The notes under the pieces are model-generated. The model was not told the origin of the DNA. It was given only the letters and a program-made list of their open reading frames with translations, and searched no databases. From NCBI RefSeq assembly GCF_958295425.1, contig NC_081154.1, positions 18,103,364 through 18,167,363 on the forward strand: a stretch of DNA of 64,000 nucleotides, written 5' to 3'. The stretch's first letter is position 1, and the number at the start of each line of letters is the position of its first letter. Positions 35,901-47,900 of this stretch are shown piece after piece. The position numbers were made by a program, and so were the translations under genes. The DNA comes from Solea solea (lineage: Eukaryota; Chordata; Actinopteri; Pleuronectiformes; Soleidae).

Positions 35901-38900
35901 CAGGATTAAAAAGTTCTCAGTGGTCCTTTTGGTTTGGCTCCAAATGCTTTTGAGGGGCCAATTCTAAACTGGACCAGAACCAAGATTGTACCAAGATTTA
36001 ACCCTTCATCGGGTGAATAATTAAACAGCTATGATGAACTACAATATTCACTCAGCTTCTGCTTTGTGAATATTTTTTGGTTGATTATGGTTTTAGCTGT
36101 ACTGATGTTATTGTTATTAAGTAAAGTTGTGTTTTAATCCAATCCAACTTTATTTGTTAAGCACTTTAAACAAACCACAATGGACCAAAGTGCTGTACAG
36201 AATAAATAAAAGGCATAATAAGTAAAAGGTTCAAAATTAGATAAAACAGCTTAAAATAAATTAGAATCATAAAAACACAATAAGAAATAGCAGCCATACA
36301 ATAAAAAACAATAAATTCTATTCAAATTAAAATAAGTAAAATAAATAAAAACCAACGTCTCATGAAGTGTCAAAGGCCAAAGAGAAAAGGTGGGTTTTAA
36401 GAAGGGATTTAAAAACAGACAAGGACGAGGCCTGTCTTATGTGCAGAGGCGGATTATTCCAAAGCTTTGGAGCTGCGACAGCGAAGGCACGATCCCCTCT
36501 GAGCTTCCGCTTGGTTTTGGGCACACTAAGGAGCAGCTGATCAGCTGACCTGAGAGAGCGAGCGGGTAAGTATGGAGAAGCTCGGAGAGGTAGGGCGGGG
36601 CAAGACCATTCAGGGATTTAAAAACAAATAAAATAATTTTAAAATCGATCCTGAAGTGTATGGGCAGCCAGTGGAGTGAGGTTAAAATGGGGGAAATGTG
36701 CTCAAATTTACGTGTGCTATTGTTGATTTAACAACAGACCTGATGTGGTTGTCAAGCTTCAGATCAGGGTCGATTTTAACCCCCAGGTTTGTGATAGTGG
36801 GTTTTAAAAGCGGTGCCAAGCAGCCCAGATCTACTTGGGGGGTCCCAGTGGTGCCACCAAACACCATCACTTCTGTCTTTTTGTCATTGAAATTTAAAAA
36901 GTTCAGAGCCATCCAGGCCTTTATGTCATCAAGACACTCAAGTAGAATTTTAAAAGAGTATGCATCGTTCTTTTTAATAGGCATGTAGATTTGACTGTCA
37001 TCTGCATAGCAATGGAACAAGATGCCATAATTTCTAAGAATGGAGTCAAGTGGGAGCAGATATAGAGAGAAAAGAAGGGGGCCCAGAACTGAGCCCTGTG
37101 GGACCCCGCAGGTGAGAGGAGCCAAGGAGGATGTTGTCACAGAAAGTTCGATCAGCCAAGTATGACCTGAACCACTCCAAAGCTGTGCCCCTGATGCACA
37201 CCTGCTCCTCCAGACGTGAGATCAGGATCTTGTGGTCCACTGTATCAAATGCAGCAGTTAAGTCTAAAAGCACAAGAACTACACAGTCACCGGAGTCAGT
37301 AGCTAAAAAGATATCATTAAAACTCTTAAAAGTGCTGATTCGGTGCTGTGCAGTGATTTAAAACCGGACTGGAAAACCTCAAGGATATTATTTTCCTCTA
37401 AAAAGGCCATTACTTGACCCTGGACTAGCTTCTCAAGGATTTTTGAGATAAAAGGCAGTTGGGAGATGGGCCTGAAATTTGCAGGAACTGCAGGGACTAG
37501 ACCAGGTTTTTTTGATAAGAGGTTGCACTACTGCATGTTTAAAATGTTTGGGGACCACACCTGTGGACAGACTGCTATTTAAAACCAGAATAATAGATGG
37601 CCCTATAGTGTGGAAAACCTCTTTAAATAGTCGAGGAGGTACAGCATCATTTGGAGAACCTGAGGGCTTCAGCCGACCAACAACCTCCTGTAAAAAAAGA
37701 CAATGTCACGGGTTCAAACTGCTAAAAACAGCAGTGCAGGGAACAGAGACAGAGGGGTCATATGCAGGAGGTGAGATTAGAGCCCTAACAGAAGAGACTG
37801 TCAATAAAAAGGGCATAAAGTTCTCACAAACAGTGGTGGAGGCCTCCATACAGGCAGTCTGTGGGGCATTAAGAACCAAGTTAATGGTGTCAAACAAAAC
37901 ACGGGGCTTGTGACGGTTTGACAGGATAATGTCAGAGAAATGGTTTCTTTTAGCATCTTTCACAGTTGTCTGATAGTGACGCCAGCAGTCCCTTAATGTT
38001 TGGAACGACACATGGAGTTTGTCCTTCTTCCACTTGCGCTCTTGCTCTACGGCACTCGCGTCTAACAGCATGAGTCCTTTCATTCAGCCAGGGCTAAGAC
38101 TTAGTTTTAGGCTGCCTGGTTTTTAGTGGAGCCACAGCGTCCAAAACTGTTTGGCAGGTAGAGTGAAACCATGAGCTCAGCTCCTCTGTATCACACACAG
38201 ACCCAGGAGAAACACACTCCTGATTAAAAACAGTGGTGGAAGGGTTAAAAATACGACAGCTCCGAGGAGCAGCGCCGCCAGATTTAACTGTGTTACAGGC
38301 AAGAGCAACCTCGAATAACACAGGCATGTGATCAGAAAACACTGCATCACAGATCTCAAAGTTAAAAACAGGCAAACCATATGATAAGACAAGATCAAGT
38401 GTGTGTCCACGTTCCTGTGTGGGTCCAGACACTGACTGCACAAGATTAAAAGAGTCGATGAGGTACAGGAATTCCTTAGCCATTGGCTTTTCAGGACAAC
38501 ACACATGAACATTAAAATCTCCGACAATAAGGACACGGTCATATTTAGGCATTATTTCAGCCAAGAAATCAGCGCAGTCATTTAAAAAGTCCTTATTGTA
38601 TCTGGGAGGCTGATAGACCACAGCACACAACACTGTGTGAGAGCGACCCAGCTCAAATAAACACGTCTCAGTCACACAGAGAAAATCCAAACAATGATAA
38701 TTAATGATCTATCTGTTGTGACTATCTGTTGTGACTATCTGTCTAACTGGTGCTTGTTGTCTCCGTCTCTCCTCCTCTGTCCGTCTATCCCACCCACAAA
38801 CCCCTTCCTCCTGTCCGGTGCAGTGGGCTCACAAAACCCAGCCAAAAATAAAAAAGTAAACCACAGGAGGAGCAGAGCAAAGCTGTCTGACACCAACAGG

Positions 38901-41900
38901 CATCTCGTCAATCACACCACATGCCTGGGTTGCTTGAGATGACAGGTTTAAAATAAAACAGAGCCTCAACCTCACAGCAGCTGCAGGTTGATGCTGCTGT
39001 TGACACATGGAGAAACTAACCTGGGCTTTTTTTTAGGTTCTAAACAGAAATGCTGGTTAACAGCAGAAACTGTTTCCATTTTCCAGCTTTAAAGGTCACA
39101 TAGAGGAAACGTATATCCCAATCCCTAAGACCTTCACCTATTTCAAATCTGGCCCTTTTAAATGAGTAATTAAACAGGCCTGTTGTAGACTCTAAGGGTC
39201 ACAAATAAATAGGGCATGTCCAACTTTAATTCTGCTAGTCAATTGGCACATAATCTTGACACAAAATGACACACAAGGCACAAAGGGGTTGTATTTAGGT
39301 CTGAATTATCAATGAAGCCAACCAGAGTTTTGCTTGTCATTGGCTTTAAATACAAGATGCTGTTTAAATGGTGATTTAATTATCAAAGGTAAGTAAACGA
39401 GTCTCTGCAGAATCCCAAACATGTCCTGGTGGGTCGGGCTGTTTGGGAAGCAGGTGAGGTGCGTAGTTGAAAAAAAATATCAGCTGAAAGAACAGTTAAA
39501 AAAAATTCAAGGAACCAAAATTGTTTGATTAAGAAAGAGATTTTCGCAGAACTAATGTTGGAGATTGTATAAAATTTGGATCTCTCTAACCAGGTGCACA
39601 ACTGAAACCTCAGTAGTTATATTTATGCACTTTTTATTTAACCTTTACAGAACAGCTGTAGGTGAGAATTCAAACCGGAAAAACTGTTTGAGGTAAAAAA
39701 AAAAATCAAATTATAAATAAATAAATTAACAAATGTCCAGCAGAGGGCACTGTGAGCGCAACAGTGCTGTTCTGTTGTTTTGAGACAACAATGGCGGACA
39801 CAAACTAAACTGTCCAAGATATCAAAGTATCAGAAAAGTGGAGTTCTACACCATTGATGTCCAAGTAATGAAGAAATGTGCTGACTCAGCAGTTAGCTTC
39901 ATCCAACCGACAGCTCACAGTGATCGCTGTATCAAGTCTTCCAAATACATATTGATATGATGCTCGGAAAATCAGCCTAAGTGATGATAATATATTTAAT
40001 TTTTCATCCTAAATGTCACACACTAGACCTTTAAATTAGAGATATTGAACATGTTCTTGATGGCTCCCAATAATGGAGTAATAGTAACCATATTTAGCAT
40101 TAATCTGCATTAATCTCATACTGTATGTCAGAAAATGTCTTCTTCTGAAATATGCCTAGTAGGACATTTATCCATGACCCCTCACCTGCGCTCCTCCCCG
40201 AACAGCCAGGCGACCTCCTCTCTGCCAGGAGTACATGTTCGTGGCCGCAGCTCTGTGTGGAAAGTCAGACCTGTGTCTCTACAGGTCTGTCTGTCACAGC
40301 GGCCCACTCTGCCTCCTCCATCAGTATCAGCACTCCTTTCACCAACACTGAACTCCCAAGTGGGCTTAGTCCCAGTGACACTAAGAGTCTCAGGCCTCTG
40401 GGAGGAAGGGATTGTGGATTGTGGAAGTGCACCTGGTGAAGGGAGCAGATCCTGGGAAGGTTGACGGGGGGGAGTTGGTGGTTCGGTCTTGGGTTTGTAC
40501 CTGGGACCAGGAGCTCCTAAAGAGGAGGAGGGTGCTGAAGAGGAAAGGGTCACATGCTGAGGCTGCGCAGACTGTGAGGAAGGCTCTGACTTGGTCTTTT
40601 CCAAGGAAAAGTAGCCACTCTCCACTCGCATCTTGCGTCCAGTTCTCACAGTGCCAACATCTGAAACATGAGACATGAGACAACCAACAGTCTGTAGATA
40701 GTGAGGAATTTAAAGCTCTAAATGTCTTCTGCACCATGAAAGGTCACTCATTTAACTAACGGTAAAATGCTTAAAAAAGTTGGTGAGATCTCGATTTCAT
40801 AATGTGACACAAAAGATTTGGAGATTTCTTACCGTCTGGAGTCGTGATGGTGGAGTCTGTGTGGGGGATTGTGGTCCTGCTCCACTGGCTCTCATTCTGC
40901 CACAGAGAGGCACGGCTCTTGGGGACAGACTCAGCACTGCCTCCACTGCTGCTGCTGCTGCTGGTCACTGTCACCTTGGCAGGGCCAGGCTCCTGGGCAG
41001 GGGAATATCATATAGGATAACAGGATATAAGGGAGACACAGAGACTACAGTGAGCAACATGAGAAATATGGCAGGGATCCAGAATGATGAAGGGACAAGG
41101 AAAAGTTGTTCCTAAAAAGTGGGTTAATCCCCAACAACTACCTTGTGTGTGTGTGTGTGTATCGCGTATGAAACAAAGTCACCGCAGTTTCTCGCAGCCG
41201 TGCAGTGACGACTCCACCCACTTTTTATTGTAGTGGAGATGCAACCGTGTCACAGGTTCAACCGTGCCGTGCCGAGGCGAGTAGCACCGGTGGAAATATG
41301 CCATTAGTGAAAGAAGAAGAATCAATTTCAATTCATTGATTCATTTTAAATAACTTTTGTAAAAGTTGTAAAACTTTTGTTAACTGCTTTATTGGTGAGT
41401 TCTGTGATTTCAGGATCTTAAATGTGAGATGTTCTGTTTATTTTCCTCCTCTGTGACAGTGAACTGAATTTTCCAAACATTTTATTTATGCGTTTATGTT
41501 TTCTGTCAATCCAGTATTCAAATCTGGATCTGTTTCAAAATGAACATTTCTGGGGAAAAAGAAGAATGTGAGGGAAGAAAAAAATATTAAAAGACACGAC
41601 AAACACTGAGAAAACAGTCGTTCTGCAGAAGTATAATACAGTGGGATAAAAAATAGTTTGATAATCTTTACCTGATTGATGGAATGTAACCTGTGTTCGA
41701 TGTCAACACTCTTTATCAAAGAAGCAACATCAACATTTCAAAAAGCAAAGTAACTCTCTCTGTGTCCACACATCTGGCCTTGTATCCAAATGAGATGGAA
41801 AAAGTGATCTTTACAGTATTAATATGATATGCCTATATTTGACCTTGTCTTTAACACCATTACTGTGGTAATAAATTAATTAAACTAATACTGCTGTTAT

Positions 41901-44900
41901 TTTACAGACAGATGCCTCATGAATAAATAAATAAATAAATAAATGCAACCGTGTTTAATTTCTAGTTTCATAAATATACCCAATATGATTTAATTTTGGA
42001 TTAAATTTTTGACATTTTCACAGATAAAGACAAAGTACAATAAAGCAAACAAATACAGTATATATATATTTTTTTTTAAGTCAAATGTTTAAGTAATACA
42101 GGGCAACATTTTAATCATGATCATGCCTAATTTAGTATGGATTGCACTACTATATAGTGAATTGTGTGTAGTGGTGCATTACCTGGAGATTTGGTTCAAC
42201 CTTTCGTTTTTTCTTCTGCTTGTTGGTAGAAGGATACACAGCCAGAGCTTCCTGCCACCTGACAATAACAAAACACTCTGCAACCATTATAATAGAACTG
42301 GCCAAGAGTACATGATAGCAGCAAAGAATGAATAAACCAAATGACATTATAATCGCTTCAAAGCTTTTTTCATGATTAAAACAAGATTTCTGATTGTTTA
42401 AGCTTCTTAAATGTGACACCATTGATGGTTCTATTTTCACAGCCAACGACACTACAAGTAGCATCTTATGTGTTGGACTGTTGGTACCAGTGTGTTTTCT
42501 GACTGCGCGCGCACATTTCTGTGACGTAGCTCTTGAAAGGGTCTAATATACAGTGCCTATCATATGTATTCACCCCCTTGGATATTTTACACTTTTATTG
42601 CTTTCGTAAATCAATCATGGTCAATAAAATGTGGCTTTTTTTCACACAAAAATGTATTGAAAAAAACTCTTTAATGTCAAAGTGAAAACAGATTTCTACA
42701 AAGTAATGTCAATGAAACAAAAATATATAAGGTACTATAATTATATTATATAATTATATAATACTTAAGATAGGCACTGTATGATGAGGTTCGGTCCACG
42801 ATAATGAAGCTGAGATTAAGCCTCTGTAGCGAGGCATCATCAGCGCTGTGATCATGTTTGACATGTCGTGTCTTTGTAATTCCCACATTAACAGACATCC
42901 TCTTACCCATTGATGACATCTTTACATTCTGCCCGTATAAAGTACTCCTTCTCTGGGGTGAGGATGCACAGTGAGTTCTTGTGACCTGTCCTCATCTCTC
43001 CATCGATGACATCGGAGCACTGGTTCATATTAATTGTACCCTGAGGTAGAGTGCCGGGCTGCATGGACACAACAGAGACCAGCAAAATGATTCAAAAAAG
43101 AAAGGAAGAGATGTGCATCCATGTTTATGCCAAGCTTGGCACACATAACATAACAGAAAGAGTTAGTGTTTACCTGCCCTTCAGGTTTATATAAGTGTAG
43201 TTATTTTTAATTTTCTACGTGTGCCCTCTGCTGGTTGTTTTTGTACAGCAGTCATTTAGGTCACAGGTACATGTGTCCTGAGTTGAAGGTATCATCAGTG
43301 TGATTTAAACACAGTGCTGAGGGAAACGTACTGAAGCTGATGTTGTCTCTCTCTCTTTATGAACTGTATATTTATATATTACTTTGTCTGCACTGGGAAA
43401 ATACTGGCTTCTCAAAGTACCACCATTATCACCAATGTTAAATACAGTGGTGTAAATAGACCGAGCAAAGTCAGCCATAGACTTCTCACAGGAGGCAGAT
43501 TCATTATCTCTCTCTCATCATCATCATCATCATCATCCTCTTCCTCACATATACTGTACTTCATACACTGATACAGCCAAATTATAGTTATTAAGTTATT
43601 CAATTATTATCATTTTATTTTATTCAAAATTCCTCAGCTCCAGTCCGATCACAAACCCTGGTACAGTAGAACAGTATTTCTGATTTTCCACCTAGTACCA
43701 CCAGAGGGAGCTCACGTACAACTCTTTCCATGGAGTGAAGCGATACAAAAGTCCTCGCTCAGTGGTCAGTGACTACTACTCAGCATTAATATATATATAT
43801 ATATATATTTAAAGTCATGCAGAAATCAAAGCCTTTATTCTGATAAACGATAAACTTGTCAGTCAAAGGACAGTTTTAATACTTTCTGTGGTAAAATGCG
43901 GGTACTTTTTTAAACCAGCACTTGAACTTGTTCAGGTACATAAGTACTCTGTAACTCCAAGCAAGGCATGAGTTTCAAAACAAACAAACAACCTCATTAG
44001 AAATCACAGCCGTCAGCAGATCACAGTGTATCAGGAGATCAAACTCAAGAACCCAATTTGTGCAACGTAACCAGAGGTTGTTCAGTTTGCAGTATAATCA
44101 GATTCTCACGAGTCACGTTGATTCTCAGCTCGTGTGTATTTTTCACACTGTGAAGCACAGCAAAGAGGAAGCTTCGCATAAAGGGATTAAAAGTAAGAAA
44201 AAATCATGTCAAATATATCAAAGCATGCCCTTTCTAAGTGTCACTGAAGCCATGAGTCACTTAGTCTTTATGTTTTGTTTAACCTCTTAATGCAATGACT
44301 TTTAAATCATCAGAAGGCTCTTGACATCAAGGTGAGAGGCCAGGCCAACAGCTGGGCTTGACAGAGAGACGGACAAATAGACGTTGGGACAGCTGGGCCT
44401 GGGTGTGGGCCTGCTTCAGACTGGACAGAGAGACAAGCGTCAGCTTTACTTGAGAGCCCTGTCACTCTCAAACAAAGGAAGGGAGGTTTGGAGACGGAGG
44501 GACAAGCAGAGCACGAGGGGATTAAGAGGATTAAGTTGCCAACTTCACGGTCATGGTCGACAGCAGAATAGACTTTTGGACATTACAGCCATCTGTGTAT
44601 AAACAAACCAAGAGTACTGAGGCGGAAAACAATCAATCACAAATCTGATCGATACTGGGAGTGATTAAACAAGAAGCACTTTTATATTCAGCAGCAGATT
44701 CTTTGGGACACAGAACATACATGACAGACTTAACAGCTCTACAGGTCTACATGCCAACGTGTCCTTTGGCAAGACACTGAACCCTAACCAGAAGACCAGA
44801 AAAGTGTAAATACAAACCATTTACCATTAAACCTGTTCACTTATGAAACAGAGGTTTTGCTCTAGAGCAGCAGCAAGACTGTAGACTGAGCACAAATAAA

Positions 44901-47900
44901 TGCAATGCATGCACAATGTATATCAAGTCCCCAGACCCAGACCCAGACCTCTGAACCCACATCACTCTGTCATCTAACCGACACCCTGGCCTCTCCGTCT
45001 CAGCCGCCTCAGTTCCAGTAAGTGTTTTGATCTTTGCATTTAGCAGAGAAGGTAATATTGTAATGCAAACACAAGTAACAAGTAATACTGTTACATGTTT
45101 AAAGTAACTTACCCAACACTGGTAGAGTGGTGGTAATGTCACTACTACCATAATCAAATAACCCTACAGTAGTTTAGCCCTTTTTTGACTTTTTTGCACT
45201 GTGCTAACACAAGCTAATTGTATTCATGTTTTTCTGAGCTGGAGTTTGACAGAAACCCTGTCCATGGACATGAAGAAGACCGGATGACACGTCTGCGGAT
45301 GTGCAGCATAGTGATAAGAGAAGAGAACTGAACACTAGTAAGCTTGTGTGCAGGTGTTCCGCCGCATAAGTGAGTTGTTACTGCGGGCAGAGTGTAGAAG
45401 AAAGAGAGAGAAACACTGTGACCACACAGACAAGGAGCAGCTGTGGATGTGCAGTGCAGCTGACTGTGTGGAATAATCACTGATCTCTATCGTTTATTCA
45501 AGGGAAAATAGTATCCGTGAAAGCAGGTTTGGTTCTCACCACCCCTTCATTTACCATCCAACAGCGTACTCATCGTCTACATGAAAATGCAAGGTGTGTT
45601 TTTGTGTTTAGAGTTTTTTACTCCGAGCAAACAAAAAACAACAGCTGACATAAATAAAACTTTAACTCACCATTTCATCCAGAACATAGTGAAGTAAGCC
45701 ATGCTCATAAAGGATGAAGAACCTCCTCTGCCATTTCTGTTAAAAGAAGAATCATGGTCACATGCTTTTTATAATTATCAGTCTTCAGAAGGCTAAAGCA
45801 AATAAATGCAAATATTTAGCACATATTGTGTTGTGTTTAATGAGAGATAATATATACTTTTCAAAATTGTTTTTAATAAATCTATTTATTCATCTTACAA
45901 GTACAGCACAGAGAGAAATAGTAACGTACTGGTAACATTTTTTATTAATTCATTGTCACTACCACTGTATCCTCCACATGAAGATGGCCAATCCCAGCTG
46001 ACATAGGGTGACAATTCCAAGACTTTAATTTTGTTATTTAGTCAATCATATTATGCATAGCTATTCTATGCCTCTAAAAAAAACACAGCTGAGATCTGAA
46101 GGACGCACATAAGTCCTAACTGTTTTCATACATTTAGGGTGTTCATATCGACCATTTTCCAATTTTAGATATAAAATAGCTTTTCTTTAATATTGTTGAC
46201 ACTTGTGTTGCACTGTTCAAGCAGTTTAAGTATCACTTTAGAAGTAATATCAGACCATACCACTAGTAAATCCTACTTCTGAAAGTGATGGAAATCAAGA
46301 CCAGGAACACTTACCCGGGTTCTGTGTAATGGATTGTCAAAATCTGTTCCCTCCGGTGCCAGCAGCAACCATCCTCCAGATATAGGTTTTGCCTGATGAT
46401 GGAGAGACGCAGTTAGAATCAAACACAATACCATAGACATCAATATATCAATTAAAGGTTATTAAGAACATGAATTCATGTTAGGTGGAACTACTGCTAA
46501 TATAGCTATAGCCAAATAGCTGATTACTCACTGAGGTCCAGCTGGTTATTTTATATTATATTGTATTTCCATATTATATTGTATGTCCTCACATGTGAAA
46601 GACTGTGCAGCTTTCATACTCAAGGCTCTGGTATACTTCCACGCATGTGGATCGTGTTGGTTGTGCGTTGTCAGCGCATGCACAAATTGAATTTCCGCCC
46701 CACCAGCGTCTGGAGTATAAGCCACACTCCACAAGCAGAAAAAACATTTCGACAACAGAAGACGTAGTTGCATAGGACTGAAAAGATGACACACTGGTGG
46801 AGGAGGTGAGGAGGTACCCCCACCTGTACAGCTCCTGGTGACCCTCGAACTGGCTGACACCCTGTCTCCCCTGCCCAACGGGCCTTTCAGCCGTGAGCCG
46901 CTCTAACCAGACGTGTAAACATTATACAAATGAAAGTTGAAACGGCAATTCTGGAAACACTTTTGTCAATGTTCGGTTCCACATTTTTCTACAATAAATG
47001 ATTCAACAAATCTCCTCTGGAGCAGTGTGGGTTGATGCATGCCCAAGGCAAAATACTGTTTATTGTAGTTGTTGATAAAGATCGAAAATAAAATGGGTCC
47101 TAGAACCAAACCTTGGGGCACACCTTTAGTGACCTCCAAGAATGAAGAGGTGGTGCCAGCCACCTGAACGCACTGCGTCCTAGTTGTCAGGTAGTTGGCG
47201 AACCAGGATGCCGCTTGATTAGAAATGCCAAGTTGATAAAGAACATTTATCAACAACGTATGGTCAAGTAGGGGCGACGCATTCCCTCTTCCCCTGGCTG
47301 CTGCTAACAGCTAGGAACTGCTAGCCCTTCAGCTGGCAGCTAACATGCCGGCTCAGCGGCACGATAAGAGTCCTAGATTTGACTCAGAGTGGGTCTTGTT
47401 AATAAAGGCTTAAATGCTTAAATGTAGGATGTTAAAAACGTATCAGAGTAGACGAGCACTGAGACGTGTGAAAGGTCAAAGAGCATAGTTGCCCACTCTG
47501 TGGAAAGGTGTGCGCTAGTGCAAATGCAAAAGAGTTGGAGCGAGCAAAACTCCAATCATTGCAAACAAAAAATGTATTTTTATTACATCAAATAAAATCA
47601 TTTTGAAAGATTAAATCAATATTTTTATTTTGTGTTTCTTGATTGTTTGCTAAACTCATAAAGTGTTCGTGATTTGTGGAAAGTGTGGTTTGATAATATT
47701 GACACAAATCTGATCCCATCATGTCTCCGGTGTCCACATCAAGATCCGACCGTGCTTGGATGGCAGTCATAGTCTCCTCCCCCTCTGCCATATCAACAAC
47801 AATGTTCGCTGTACGGGAAGTTGTGTTATTGTACGAACTCCTCTTCGCTTCTTGAGGCGTGTATGAAGTCCTCGGGTGTATTTCCTGAATCAATTCGATT

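Noticed and set aside
43412..43603. Acidic DDDDDDD frame on the minus strand
   Set aside because: Arises from a (TCA)n microsatellite in an mprip intron.
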